A DNA stretch of 64,000 nucleotides from an uncultured Kordia sp. (GCF_947489565.1 NZ_CANLEA010000004.1:298815-362814); one strand, 5' to 3'. Positions 18,226 to 27,640 are shown, counted from the stretch's first letter. A program made the numbers and translations. Notes: a model not told the origin generated them from the letters alone.

Positions 18226-19416
18226 ATGAAAACAGCATATATAGTAAAAGCATACAGAACAGCCGTTGGAAAAGCTCCAAAAGGTGTGTTCAGATTTAAA
18301 AGAACGGATGAATTGGCAGCCGAAACGATTCAGTACATGATGAATGAATTGCCAGACTTTGACAAAAAACGTATTGACGACGTTATTGTTGGAAATGCAA
18401 TGCCAGAAGGTTCACAAGGACTCAACATGGCGCGTCTCATCTCTTTAATGGGATTAGATATTGTTGATGTTCCGGGTGTTACGGTAAATCGTTTTTGTTC
18501 ATCAGGATTAGAAACCATCGGAATGGCAGCTGCAAAAATTCAAGCAGGAATGGCAGATTGTATCATTGCTGGTGGTGCCGAAAGCATGAGTTCTGTTCCT
18601 ATGACAGGATTTAAAACAGAATTGAACTACGATATCGTAAACGCAGGTCACGAAGATTATTATTGGGGAATGGGAAATACAGCAGAAGCTGTTGCCAACC
18701 AATTCAACGTATCTCGTGAAGACCAAGATGAATTCGCATACAATTCACACATGAAAGCATTGCGTGCGTTGGCAGAAGATCGTTTTCAAGATCAAATCGT
18801 TCCTATTACTGTTGATCAAACCTATATTGATGAAAATGGTAAAAAAGCAACGAAAAGTTACACCGTAACTAAAGATGAAGGTCCACGTAAAGGAACAAGT
18901 ACTGCGGTATTAAATAAATTACGCGCGGTTTTCGCTCAAGGCGGAAGTGTAACGGCTGGAAACTCATCGCAAATGAGTGACGGAGCTGCATTTGTATTGA
19001 TCATGAGTGAAGAAATGGTGAAAGAATTAAACTTAGAGCCAATTGCACGTTTGGTAAACTATGCTGCGGCAGGTGTAGAACCACGCATCATGGGAATTGG
19101 ACCTGTAGCTGCAATTCCAAAAGTATTAAAGCAAGCAGGATTACAACAAAACGATATTGAATTAATCGAATTGAACGAAGCCTTTGCTTCTCAATCATTA
19201 GCAGTAATGCGTGAATTAGACTTAAATCAAGACATCGTAAACGTAAATGGTGGTGCTATTGCATTAGGACATCCATTAGGTTGTACAGGAGCAAAACTAT
19301 CGGTGCAACTATTTGACGAAATGCGCAAGCGCGATATGAAAGGGAAATACGGAATGGTGACCATGTGCGTAGGAACTGGACAAGGCGCCGCTGGAGTTTT
19401 TGAATTCTTAAATTAG
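18226..19416 (+). CDS. fadA: Acetyl-CoA C-acyltransferase (thiolase)
   Basis: A 396-residue thiolase performing the last step of beta-oxidation, cleaving 3-ketoacyl-CoA with CoA. The active-site residues are Cys91 in NRFCSSGLE, His349 in ALGHPLGCTGA and Cys381 in MCVGTGQGA, with NEAFASQ near 323. I use the ATG at 18226; a TTG two codons earlier is less likely. It is the partner of the FadN-type enzyme upstream and of the acyl-CoA dehydrogenase downstream, matching the fadNAE order of Bacillus. Confidence 0.95.
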   Translation: MKTAYIVKAYRTAVGKAPKGVFRFKRTDELAAETIQYMMNELPDFDKKRIDDVIVGNAMPEGSQGLNMARLISLMGLDIVDVPGVTVNRFCSSGLETIGMAAAKIQAGMADCIIAGGAESMSSVPMTGFKTELNYDIVNAGHEDYYWGMGNTAEAVANQFNVSREDQDEFAYNSHMKALRALAEDRFQDQIVPITVDQTYIDENGKKATKSYTVTKDEGPRKGTSTAVLNKLRAVFAQGGSVTAGNSSQMSDGAAFVLIMSEEMVKELNLEPIARLVNYAAAGVEPRIMGIGPVAAIPKVLKQAGLQQNDIELIELNEAFASQSLAVMRELDLNQDIVNVNGGAIALGHPLGCTGAKLSVQLFDEMRKRDMKGKYGMVTMCVGTGQGAAGVFEFLN

Positions 19417-19417
19417 A

Positions 19418-19519
19418 ATTGAGATATCAGTATTGAGTAGTGAGTTTCTTGCTATTCATAATTATAATAACCAAAAAGCATACAGTAGTAGTATCTCAAT
19501 ACTCACTACTAAATACTAA
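19418..19519. repeat. Inverted CTCAATACT-type repeat between fadA and fadE
   Basis: The left part TTGAGATATCAGTATTGAGT (from 19419) continues AGTGAG, and the right part reads TCTCAATACTCACTACTAAA followed by TACTAAA (to 19519). GTATTGAGTAGTGAG and CTCACTACTAAATAC pair with one mismatch. It has no gene inside. Confidence 0.8.
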
Positions 19520-19534
19520 AATCTACTATAAAAA

Positions 19535-21343
19535 ATGGAAACAATAAACAAGGACATCTTACGCGGAGGACAATTCCTAGTAAAAGAAACAAAATGTGAA
19601 GACGTATTTACTCCTGAAGATTTTTCTGAGGAGCAACAAATGATGAAAGAATCGGTAAAAGAATTTATCGATCGTGAAGTATGGCCAAATAAAGAACGGT
19701 TTGAAAAGAAAGATTACGCGCTTACAGAAGAAATCATGCGTAAAGCTGGTGAACTTGGATTTTTAGGAATCGCTGTTCCTGAAAAGTATGACGGAATGGG
19801 AATGGGATTTGTTTCTACCATGTTAGTATGTGACTATATTTCTGGAGCTACAGGATCAATTGCAACTGCTTTTGGAGCGCATACCGGAATTGGAACTATG
19901 CCAATTACTTTATACGGAACGGAAGAGCAAAAGCAAAAATATGTTCCTGCGTTAGCCGCTGGAGAAAAATTTGGAGCGTATTGTTTAACAGAACCTGGTG
20001 CAGGATCGGATGCAAACTCTGGAAAAACCAAAGCTGTTTTATCTGAAGATGGAAAACATTATTTGATTTCTGGACAGAAAATGTGGATTTCAAATGCAGG
20101 TTTTGCGGAGACATTCATCGTTTTTGCTCGTATTGAAGATGATAAAAATATCACTGGATTTATTGTTGAATTTGATAGAGAAAATCCAAACGGAATTACG
20201 TTAGGTGAAGAAGAACACAAATTAGGAATTCACTCCTCTTCTACTCGTCAAGTATTTTTCAACGAAACAAAAGTTCCTGTAGAAAACATGCTTTCTGAAA
20301 GAGGAAATGGTTTCAAAATTGCCATGAATGCTTTAAATGTTGGACGTATCAAACTAGCTGCTGCTTGTTTAGATGCTGAACGTCGTGTGATTACAGAAGC
20401 TACAAAATATGCCAACGAACGTATTCAGTTTAAAACGCCTATTGCGAACTTCGGAGCTATCAAAGCAAAATTAGCACAAATGGCAACTGCTTGTTACGTT
20501 GGAGAATCTGGAGCGTATAGAGCTGCAAAAAATATTGAAGATCGAATTGCAATTCGCGAATCGGAAGGAAACACACATCAAGAAGCTGAATTAAAAGGTG
20601 TTGAAGAATACGCTATTGAATGTTCTATCTTAAAAGTAAAAGTTTCAGAAGACGCACAGTTTATTACAGACGAAGGAATCCAAATCTTTGGAGGAATGGG
20701 ATTCTCAGCAGATACACCAATGGAATCTGCTTGGAGAGATGCACGTATTTCTCGTATTTATGAAGGAACCAACGAAATCAACAGAATGTTAGCTGTGGGA
20801 ATGTTGGTTAAAAAAGCTATGAAAGGACATGTTGATTTATTAGGTCCTGCTATGAAAGTAGCCGATGAATTAATGGGAATTCCTTCATTTGACATTCCAG
20901 ATTACTCTGAATTATTCTCAGAAGAAAAAGAATTACTAGCAAAACTGAAAAAAGTATTCCTAATGGTAGCTGGTTCGGCTGTTCAAAAATTTGGACCTCA
21001 ATTAGAAGAGCACCAACAATTATTAATGGCAGCTTCAGATATTTTGATCGAAATCTATATGGTAGAATCTTCTATTTTACGTACGGAGAAAAATGCTAAG
21101 CGTTTCGGTGAAGACTCTCAAGAAATTCAAATTGCAATGACGCGTTTAAACTTATTCAACGCTGTAGAAAAAATTACTACAAAAGCTAAAGAAGGAATTG
21201 TTTCGTTTGCAGAAGGTGATGAGCAACGTATGATGTTAATGGGATTAAAGCGTTTTACAAAATACGCAAACATGCCAAATGTTGTTGCGTTACGTAACAA
21301 AATTGCAGACAAATTAAACGCAGAAAACGAATACTGTTTCTAG
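19535..21343 (+). CDS. fadE: Acyl-CoA dehydrogenase
   Basis: A 602-residue FAD enzyme that introduces the 2,3-trans double bond into acyl-CoA. Family motifs are CLTEPGAGSDANSGKT near 148 and GGMGFSADTPMESAWRDARI near 386, then IYEGTNEINRML with the likely catalytic base Glu410. It has about 160 extra C-terminal residues beyond the roughly 380-residue core, as in the FadE (YusJ) type found in fadNAE clusters. The electron acceptor would be ETF, which is not encoded here. A strong terminator follows, closing the fad cluster. Confidence 0.93.
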   Translation: METINKDILRGGQFLVKETKCEDVFTPEDFSEEQQMMKESVKEFIDREVWPNKERFEKKDYALTEEIMRKAGELGFLGIAVPEKYDGMGMGFVSTMLVCDYISGATGSIATAFGAHTGIGTMPITLYGTEEQKQKYVPALAAGEKFGAYCLTEPGAGSDANSGKTKAVLSEDGKHYLISGQKMWISNAGFAETFIVFARIEDDKNITGFIVEFDRENPNGITLGEEEHKLGIHSSSTRQVFFNETKVPVENMLSERGNGFKIAMNALNVGRIKLAAACLDAERRVITEATKYANERIQFKTPIANFGAIKAKLAQMATACYVGESGAYRAAKNIEDRIAIRESEGNTHQEAELKGVEEYAIECSILKVKVSEDAQFITDEGIQIFGGMGFSADTPMESAWRDARISRIYEGTNEINRMLAVGMLVKKAMKGHVDLLGPAMKVADELMGIPSFDIPDYSELFSEEKELLAKLKKVFLMVAGSAVQKFGPQLEEHQQLLMAASDILIEIYMVESSILRTEKNAKRFGEDSQEIQIAMTRLNLFNAVEKITTKAKEGIVSFAEGDEQRMMLMGLKRFTKYANMPNVVALRNKIADKLNAENEYCF

Positions 21344-21406
21344 TCGCAGAAAATATAAAAGATAATTCTAAATACACTATTAGGTTTTAGAATTTAGTTG
21401 TTTGTT

Positions 21407-21438
21407 AAAAAGCCATCTCTATCCCGAGGTGGCTTTTT
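21407..21438 (+). terminator. Rho-independent terminator after fadE
   Basis: The stem AAAAAGCCATCTC pairs with GAGGTGGCTTTTT (one G:T) around a short loop, followed by T. Confidence 0.85.
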
Positions 21439-21547
21439 TGGTGTAATGTATGGCATATTTAAAAATAAATTTACTTCATCATAAAAATTAGTACTTTTAT
21501 AATTAAGTAATTACAATAAACATCCAATTCTATAGTACTGCTTTACT

Positions 21548-22099
21548 ATGTGTAAAACCAATTTTAACCTTCAATTCTGTACTTGTGTGGACAAAACTCA
21601 ACAAGAAAGAAAAACTTCTATAGATGCTGTGCAGAATTTCTACGATCAAAAAGTAGAAGAGTTTCATAATTTTATGAATACGGGCTCCAAATATATCGAT
21701 AAAGAAACCTATGAAACATCTCTAAAAGCAATCGAAGATGGCACGTATGAAGAAACCATTTTATACTGGTCGCTAAAACGTTTCAAAGAAGATCGTTCTC
21801 GAGCTGTCATGGGAAGAATAATTTTTCCAAAAAATAAACTTAAAAAGGATGTTGAAGCAGATTATATTTTAGAAATGTTAAATACGATAAAAGTATTTGA
21901 CTTTGATTATCATCCACAAGAAAGAGATCTGATAGAAATCCAAGAAAGTTATAAATTTAGAGGATTGGAAGAACATCCTAGAGAGTATATAGAAAACTAT
22001 ATGTTTTTTAAATACGAAAACGATCAATGGAATTTTGGATATTATCCTTTAGGATTTATGTTTCGTAAGTTGCAAAGCGGAAAACTAAAGAAAATATAA
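21548..22099 (+). CDS. Hypothetical protein
   Basis: A 183-residue acidic, probably soluble protein starting MCKTNFNLQF with CTC at 12-14. No signal peptide or membrane segment is visible and I do not recognise a family. Features are a helix-rich charged body and an aromatic C-terminus (YIENYMFFKY, WNFGYYPLG). It is the first gene of the accessory region after the fad terminator and has no close partner. Confidence 0.55.
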   Translation: MCKTNFNLQFCTCVDKTQQERKTSIDAVQNFYDQKVEEFHNFMNTGSKYIDKETYETSLKAIEDGTYEETILYWSLKRFKEDRSRAVMGRIIFPKNKLKKDVEADYILEMLNTIKVFDFDYHPQERDLIEIQESYKFRGLEEHPREYIENYMFFKYENDQWNFGYYPLGFMFRKLQSGKLKKI

Positions 22100-22147
22100 A
22101 ACCCACTCACAACATCGGTAACCTCATCAATGACACAAGTATCAATA

Positions 22148-22915
22148 ATGAATAGAAATTTAGTAATCATACTTTTTATATTTTTTCTGAATGAAATTAA
22201 TTCCCAAGTAGTTGATAAACGTACTGGAATACAAATCTTTTATGAAGTACATGAAGATACTTTTCCTGTTAGCTGGACAACAGCAGAAATTGCTGCTAAA
22301 GGAATTTCATTGGATTCCACAGAAATTAAAAGAAGTTTAAAAATAGTCAAAGCTGCGCTCGATAAATATCCCAATAATGTCATTACTAAAAATTTAAAAA
22401 GAGTTTATATCCTGAAATCTATAGAATTCTATGGCGAAAAATTTGGAGGAACAAACTCTTCTGATACTGTATATATAGCAAATAATGGTAATGATCTAGG
22501 ATATTCTGATGCGTATCTTGAAAAGTCGTTTCATCATGAATTTTCTAGTATTTTATTACGGAATTACCCATTTTATATGAAAAAAGATAGATGGATTGCT
22601 TCTAATAAAATTACCTATGGAGATGGCGGAGTTACAGCACTCAAAGAAGATAAAAGCAATCAAGATTTTAATTCCTTGCTGCATGCCAAAGGATTTTTGC
22701 ATCAATATGCAACATCTAGTTTTGAGAATGATTTCAATTCTTTTGCAGAAAATCTATTCCTTCCTTCTGAAAATTTTTATGCTACCGTTGAATTGTTTCC
22801 GCAGTTAAAAAATAAGTTATGGATAATTCGTAACTTTTACGGAGCTATAGATAAAGCTTTTACAAAGAAATATTTTAGTGATCTAAATTCTAAAAATAAT
22901 AAGAAACAAAACTAA
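22148..22915 (+). CDS. Exported protein, possible degenerate zinc metallopeptidase
   Basis: A 255-residue protein from the ATG at 22148 with signal peptide MNRNLVIILFIFFLNEINSQ. The segment KSFHHEFSSILLRNYPF, followed about 60 residues later by NDFNSFAENLF, resembles Bacteroidota putative zinc-binding metallopeptidases that have HEFGH and a downstream Glu. Here the second His of HExxH is replaced by Ser (HEFSS), so metal binding or catalysis may be lost. The first start at 22130 would place six residues before the signal. It precedes two small genes but is not clearly linked to them by function. Confidence 0.5.
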   Translation: MNRNLVIILFIFFLNEINSQVVDKRTGIQIFYEVHEDTFPVSWTTAEIAAKGISLDSTEIKRSLKIVKAALDKYPNNVITKNLKRVYILKSIEFYGEKFGGTNSSDTVYIANNGNDLGYSDAYLEKSFHHEFSSILLRNYPFYMKKDRWIASNKITYGDGGVTALKEDKSNQDFNSLLHAKGFLHQYATSSFENDFNSFAENLFLPSENFYATVELFPQLKNKLWIIRNFYGAIDKAFTKKYFSDLNSKNNKKQN

Positions 22916-22917
22916 AA

Positions 22918-23274
22918 ATGAAGACCACATTTAACATATCAGAAGTATACTCTGAAGAAGAATTACCAAAAGAATTCAAACTAGAGCGATCAAGAATCAT
23001 GTACATCGAAGATAAATCTACAGATATCGAAGGAAGCGCTAGAATTGGTAGAGTGTATTTTTCAAAATCAGGAAAGACACTCTATTATAGAGGTCGTAAA
23101 TTTAGAAGCCTTAAAGGAAGTGGTTTTAAAGCTAATTATTTTGATGTGGATAGCGGAGACGAGTTTTGGATTTCAGGACCTAGAAAAGATCGAAATGATC
23201 GACTCTATGGCGGACAACTTGGAGTTGTAATTGATGCAGATGTAAAAGAAGACTATGTAAAACTAATACAATGA
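22918..23274 (+). CDS. Conserved hypothetical protein
   Basis: A 118-residue soluble protein. The core IGRVYFSKSGKTLYYRGRKF, then LKGSGFKANYFDVDSGDEFW, is a pattern I recognise as common in Bacteroidota hypothetical proteins, but no function is known to me. It starts 3 bp after the preceding gene and its stop overlaps the start of the next (ATGA), so the three genes 22148-23879 are probably co-transcribed. Confidence 0.6.
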   Translation: MKTTFNISEVYSEEELPKEFKLERSRIMYIEDKSTDIEGSARIGRVYFSKSGKTLYYRGRKFRSLKGSGFKANYFDVDSGDEFWISGPRKDRNDRLYGGQLGVVIDADVKEDYVKLIQ

Positions 23275-23879
23275 GTTTAAAACCAAATGATTTTTTCATA
23301 GGCTTACAAGACTTCTTTACGATTCTTGTGCCAGGCGGTGTATTTGTTATTTTTCTCTATTTCAATATGGATGCAGTTACTAAAGATTTGTTCAACATAC
23401 TTTTCAAAGATGAAAAGTTTTATAATTTTCAATTCCCCATTCTTCTCTTTTATTCTTACATATTTGGTCATGTATTAAAAAGAATAGGAAGAATTTTGGA
23501 TATAATTTATGATAAATTCTTCTCTCTAAAAGGTTCAGATTTAGTTGAAGAAATCAAAAAACACAAAAAAGAAAAATTTAAGCTTTTGTCTAATTACGAA
23601 TGGGCACGGTTTACACTTTTAGAATCAAATTCTAGTTATGCAAATGAAGTAGAACGTGATATGGTTAGCTCAAAATTCTTTAGGACACTTGTGATATGTA
23701 TAATCCCAATTCTTATCTTTTTTATAATTAAAGGAAAGCTTCTTGTTGATATTGGACTTATATTACTTTTAACCTTCTCGTTTTATCAATACATACATTT
23801 GAGAAAAAACTCGGTTGAAAAAACATATAAATATGCTATTTACAATATTCATCAAACTAAAGTCAAAAATAGAGAGTAA
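23271..23879 (+). CDS. Membrane protein of unknown function
   Basis: A 202-residue protein with about four hydrophobic helices: around 12-32 (TILVPGGVFVIFLYF), 55-72, 139-152 (VICIIPILIFFII) and 155-172. A charged cytoplasmic loop with KKHKKEKFK lies in the middle. The start codon overlaps the preceding stop by four bases. Family not recognised. Confidence 0.6.
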   Translation: MSLKPNDFFIGLQDFFTILVPGGVFVIFLYFNMDAVTKDLFNILFKDEKFYNFQFPILLFYSYIFGHVLKRIGRILDIIYDKFFSLKGSDLVEEIKKHKKEKFKLLSNYEWARFTLLESNSSYANEVERDMVSSKFFRTLVICIIPILIFFIIKGKLLVDIGLILLLTFSFYQYIHLRKNSVEKTYKYAIYNIHQTKVKNRE

Positions 23880-23943
23880 TCTGTATCAACTTTAGATAGA
23901 CTTAACTTTATATTTTTTTAATTTGAATGATACTTGCAATAAA

Positions 23944-24702
23944 ATGAAGAACTCCTACAACGTCGGCAACTTAGTTTATAATGCAAGCATCTACGATGGT
24001 ATGAATACCAATATGGACGATTTGCCATTTTACCAACGTTGGTTGTCAAAAAATAAAAACGCACGCATCTTAGAACTTTGCTGTGGTACGGGCAGACTCA
24101 CCATTCCGCTTGCAAAAGACGGACATGATATTACGGGCGTTGATATTACCGCTTCTATGTTGGAGAAGGCGAAAGTAAAAGCTTCAGAAGCCAAAGTGAA
24201 TATTGAATTCATCGAAGCAGATATGCGAACTTTTAATGTATCGCAGCAATACGATCTTATTTTTATTCCGTTTAATTCCATTCACCATTTATATACGAAT
24301 GACGATTTGTTTCAAACATTAAAAGCAGTAAAGAAACATTTGAAAAAAGATGGTTTATTTATATTCGATTGTTTCAATCCAAATATTGAATTTATTGTAG
24401 AAGGCGGAAAAGAACTTAAAAAAATTACACAGTACACAACCGATGATCAAAGAGAAGTTTTGATCAAGGAAATTATGCAATATGAAGCCAACACACAGAT
24501 CAATCGAATTGAATGGCACTATTTTATCAATGGAGAATTTGATTCAATTCAAAATTTAGACATGCGCATGTTTTTTCCCCAAGAATTAGATGCATATCTA
24601 CAATGGAGTGGTTTTCATATTCTTGAAAAGTTTGGTTCTTTTGACGAAGGTCCATTCACAAATACTTCGGACAAACAGATATTTATTTGTCAAAACAACT
24701 AA
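23944..24702 (+). CDS. Class I SAM-dependent methyltransferase
   Basis: A 252-residue methyltransferase, taken from the ATG at 23944 (MKNSYNVGNLVYNASIYDG). Motif I is ARILELCCGTGRLTIPLA at about 37-54, followed by the acidic ribose-binding position in GVDITASMLE and FIEADMRTF. The later YDLIFIPFNSIHHL replaces the usual motif IV. This arrangement is typical of small-molecule methyltransferases of the Methyltransf_25 type; the substrate is unknown. A TTG seven codons upstream is a less likely start. Confidence 0.85.
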   Translation: MKNSYNVGNLVYNASIYDGMNTNMDDLPFYQRWLSKNKNARILELCCGTGRLTIPLAKDGHDITGVDITASMLEKAKVKASEAKVNIEFIEADMRTFNVSQQYDLIFIPFNSIHHLYTNDDLFQTLKAVKKHLKKDGLFIFDCFNPNIEFIVEGGKELKKITQYTTDDQREVLIKEIMQYEANTQINRIEWHYFINGEFDSIQNLDMRMFFPQELDAYLQWSGFHILEKFGSFDEGPFTNTSDKQIFICQNN

Positions 24703-24990
24703 AATAACTTTTGACTATTTAGGAAATCCACAAGTCAGCCCAAGTTTCAAAACTCATGCTAACGAAATAATCCAAATAGATTCCTGCTTACCTAGGAAAT
24801 CAAATTTCTTACTGTCATAAATTAGCTCTGGTTATTCTTATATCATAAATATAATTATCAAGTTACGGAACAGCTCATTGCGAGATTATTCCAAAAGACT
24901 TAACTTTATTTCGTTTAACACGAAAATGTTTCATCATAAGACGCATCCTACATACGCAACGATCCTTATACAAACACATGATCAGCAATT
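24703..24990. repeat. Non-coding region with a degenerate attC-like right arm
   Basis: The end of this 291-bp gap (24954-24990) reads ACGCAACGATCCTTATACAA then ACACATGATCAGCAATT. It matches the right arm of the cassette boundaries at 29735 and 31078 but has ATG where they have the GTT. A small palindrome, GATTCCTGCTTACCTAGGAA, lies near 24777. No gene is seen. Confidence 0.5.
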
Positions 24991-24993
24991 ACA

Positions 24994-25881
24994 ATGAAAA
25001 AGAAAATAAAGTATTTTATCTTGATAATTATAGGAATAATAGTATTGCACGATAATGGTTTGCTTCCATTCCATCTGCAATGGTATAGTATGACATTACA
25101 AGAACACGGTTCTTTTTGTGAAATACAGGATGGAGCACTTGCTGGTAAAGAAGATATTCAATATCGATTCTTGTTCGCAAATGGGACATCGCTAGTACGT
25201 GGAGATGGAACGAGAGTAATTGAACTCAGAGAAAAAGAAGAGCTAAGCTTAGGTTTTGGCGGTTACATTCCTATTCTAAAAGATTGTAATCCTACAGTGA
25301 AATTTGAATGTTACGATGTAAAAAACAACAAGTCTCTTGGCGTAATTGGTGCTGAATACATCTGTAATGTAAAGGGATTTCTTAGTAGACCTGATTTAAA
25401 AAAAATAATATACTCAAAATACATTCAACAGATGCACTCAAAGTTAAGCACGAAAGAACAGTTTATTGATGATTTGACATATCGAGAAGGAGTAACTGCT
25501 ACTAATTTTTGGGATGCACATCAAACCTTAATGCTTAGCTTAACCAAAGCAGGAGAAACCATAGCGCCAATACGAAAGATAAATCTAAAAAAAGGAATAA
25601 TGCACTCCAGGGATTCTCTGCTATTCTCAACTCACTTAGGAGATACCGCACAATATAATTATGAAATACTAACCGTAGACAGAGAAAAAAAAGAGATTTC
25701 CATTAAACGTTATTCAAACAATGGAGAACTTATCATTGAAGCTTTTTTTGAAGAATTAGGAAAACCAGATATATCTAGATCTGTGTTCAAACCAATCAAA
25801 GAAGGTTGGAGAAGCTCTGCTGGATTGACATTGTCTAAATATAGAAGATCAAATGAAGTTGAGTTTACCTTTAGACAATAA
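24994..25881 (+). CDS. Hypothetical protein with N-terminal membrane anchor
   Basis: A 295-residue protein. Residues 5-19 (IKYFILIIIGIIVLH) form a signal anchor or uncleaved signal, and the remainder is soluble and probably periplasmic. No family motif is recognised; the middle contains GGYIPILKDCNPTVKFEC and the C-terminus is beta-rich. It sits just after a degenerate cassette-type boundary, so it may be a captured gene. Confidence 0.55.
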   Translation: MKKKIKYFILIIIGIIVLHDNGLLPFHLQWYSMTLQEHGSFCEIQDGALAGKEDIQYRFLFANGTSLVRGDGTRVIELREKEELSLGFGGYIPILKDCNPTVKFECYDVKNNKSLGVIGAEYICNVKGFLSRPDLKKIIYSKYIQQMHSKLSTKEQFIDDLTYREGVTATNFWDAHQTLMLSLTKAGETIAPIRKINLKKGIMHSRDSLLFSTHLGDTAQYNYEILTVDREKKEISIKRYSNNGELIIEAFFEELGKPDISRSVFKPIKEGWRSSAGLTLSKYRRSNEVEFTFRQ

Positions 25882-25892
25882 ACGTTAAAAAA

Positions 25893-26615
25893 ATGCGACT
25901 CATCACCAAAAAATCTGAAATCAAAGAAATCCTCGAAAAGTCCTTCGTCATATATAATCAAAATGGTTTAGAGGGTTTTGTAAACGCAATCCATTCAGAA
26001 ATTTTAGCAAACAAAGTCAAATTTCCAATATTAGAATATTGCGGAGAAACGATTTACGAAAAGCTTCCTGAAAATCAACACATTCTTTTTTGCGATCACA
26101 TTCAGCAATTAAAAACAGAAGGTGGTAATGTACTCTTAGGAATCATATTGCAAAAAAGGTTAAAAAGTCACTTCAAAGAATCCATTACCAAAGCAACCGA
26201 ATACATCGCAGACGCCGATATTTGGTACGTGTGTGACATTATTGGCGAGCGTGTTTTTGGATTTTCATTATTACATCAACCTCAAAAAACAATTCCAACA
26301 ATCAAAAAATTATCCAATCATACAACAAATTGGGTCATTCGTTCGCTTGGAGCTGGCACACATTACGCCATCAAAAAAGGACTGGAAAAAGAACATGTAC
26401 AAACAATGTTTGAAATTTTGTTATCCATGGCAAATACAAAAGACAAAGAAATTAGGCAAGGTGTAGGTTGGGCTTCAAAAACAACCGCTAAATTTCATCC
26501 AGATATTATAGAGTTGTATCAAAAAGACATTCAAAATACTGAACTCGTTGCGAATTGGTTTCGTAAAAAAATCGAGATTGGTTTGAATCGGAATAACTAT
26601 GTCAAGAAGAATTAA
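25893..26615 (+). CDS. HEAT-repeat protein, possibly AlkD-like (DNA alkylation repeat)
   Basis: A 240-residue all-helical protein. Helical pairs such as YIADADIWYVCDIIGERVFG and NWVIRSLGAGTHYAIKKGL, with IRQGVGWASKTTAKFHPDII, resemble the HEAT-like repeats of the DNA alkylation repeat family, which can excise alkylated bases. The conserved Trp/Asp pair (DIWYVCD) fits the family, but I cannot confirm the catalytic residues. It starts 12 bp after the preceding gene and could be co-transcribed. Confidence 0.5.
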   Translation: MRLITKKSEIKEILEKSFVIYNQNGLEGFVNAIHSEILANKVKFPILEYCGETIYEKLPENQHILFCDHIQQLKTEGGNVLLGIILQKRLKSHFKESITKATEYIADADIWYVCDIIGERVFGFSLLHQPQKTIPTIKKLSNHTTNWVIRSLGAGTHYAIKKGLEKEHVQTMFEILLSMANTKDKEIRQGVGWASKTTAKFHPDIIELYQKDIQNTELVANWFRKKIEIGLNRNNYVKKN

Positions 26616-26725
26616 AATCATTCCACTAATATTTCCACACGAGCTCGAGTTTCCAAACTCGTTCTCAAAAACAAGCTAAAAGTATCATTACTTAGGTAAG
26701 TGTTCTTGTAAAAAAAGTCAAATGT

Positions 26726-26802
26726 TTCATATATAATTTGTATTTGCTAAATTAGGTGCAAAACGTATAACTAACCTTAGACAAACCCATAACTAACATA
26801 TT
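26726..26802. repeat. Degenerate attC-like element
   Basis: TATATAATTTGTATTTGCTA, then a right arm containing ACGTATAACTAACCTTAGAC and AAACC, matches the left arm, centre and right arm of the cassette boundaries at 29631 and 30203. The GTT core is missing. Just upstream, CGAGTTTCCAAACTCG (26646-26661) forms a small hairpin. Confidence 0.5.
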
Positions 26803-26805
26803 AAA

Positions 26806-27540
26806 ATGCCAATAATATTCAACATATATGCCTTATTTCAAGCTATCATTGGAGTCGCATTATTAGGTCTAATTCAATTAGTACTTCCTTTATTTGGTTA
26901 CAATTATGATCTGATTGGTGGGACAAAAGAAGCCTTTATATCGTTACAAATTTTAGCATTAATTGCGGCTTATTTAGATGCAAAAGGAATGAAAGGAAGT
27001 TTGTTCTTTCTGCCTACTTGGTTAACATTGATAATCGGTTCTATTTTTGTATTCTATATAACGTATGATAGCGACACATTTCAAAAAAATCAATTCATCC
27101 TATACATGTCCTCCATTGCAATTGTTGCAATCTACGTAAAGCTTAACCAGAGAGAATTGCGAAAGAAATGGAAGAAAAGAAAGCATACCTTAGAAATGTT
27201 ACAATTAAAAATCAAATCGAACAGTATCACTCAAGTTGAATATTGGAAAATTGCATCTCATCTTTTATATAATCCGTCATTCTTTTTCCTATACTTAAAT
27301 CCATTGTGGACTAAAATTTATCCAAATACAATTACAGCAGACGAATTTTTACAATATTATAAAGAGTTTATAAATACAATTGATATTGACACTATAAAAA
27401 ATAAAAGATACAATAAATGGACTCGTAGTTTAAAAGAATCGTTAAACAAACCTGGAACCTATAGCGAATATAAGCATCTAACTTTTAGTTTTTCCAGACT
27501 AGCAAACACAATAGATCATATGAATAGCAACCTTAGTTAA
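26806..27540 (+). CDS. Membrane protein of unknown function
   Basis: A 244-residue protein with four hydrophobic helices in the first 110 residues (about 5-27, 45-58, 67-85, 95-110), followed by a basic segment (KKWKKRKHTLEM) and a soluble C-terminal domain rich in Tyr and Ile. No family is recognised. It is preceded by a degenerate cassette-type element and followed by a long repeat-rich non-coding stretch. Confidence 0.6.
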   Translation: MPIIFNIYALFQAIIGVALLGLIQLVLPLFGYNYDLIGGTKEAFISLQILALIAAYLDAKGMKGSLFFLPTWLTLIIGSIFVFYITYDSDTFQKNQFILYMSSIAIVAIYVKLNQRELRKKWKKRKHTLEMLQLKIKSNSITQVEYWKIASHLLYNPSFFFLYLNPLWTKIYPNTITADEFLQYYKEFINTIDIDTIKNKRYNKWTRSLKESLNKPGTYSEYKHLTFSFSRLANTIDHMNSNLS

Positions 27541-27640
27541 TACCTTTTTAAATAAGATGCTGAATCACATTTCGACGCTGCTCAATGTTCGTTTAGCGTG
27601 CCGAAAAGATCTTACTACTACAAAAACACAAGCTAAAAAA

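Noticed and set aside
17754..19519. CTCAATACT repeats considered as a CRISPR array
   Set aside because: Units are irregularly spaced, partly inverted, of differing length, with no constant repeat-spacer pattern and no cas genes.
24870..24895. CTCATTGCGAGATTATTCC as a second copy of the purL palindrome
   Set aside because: Only about ten bases resemble the element and no second arm is found.
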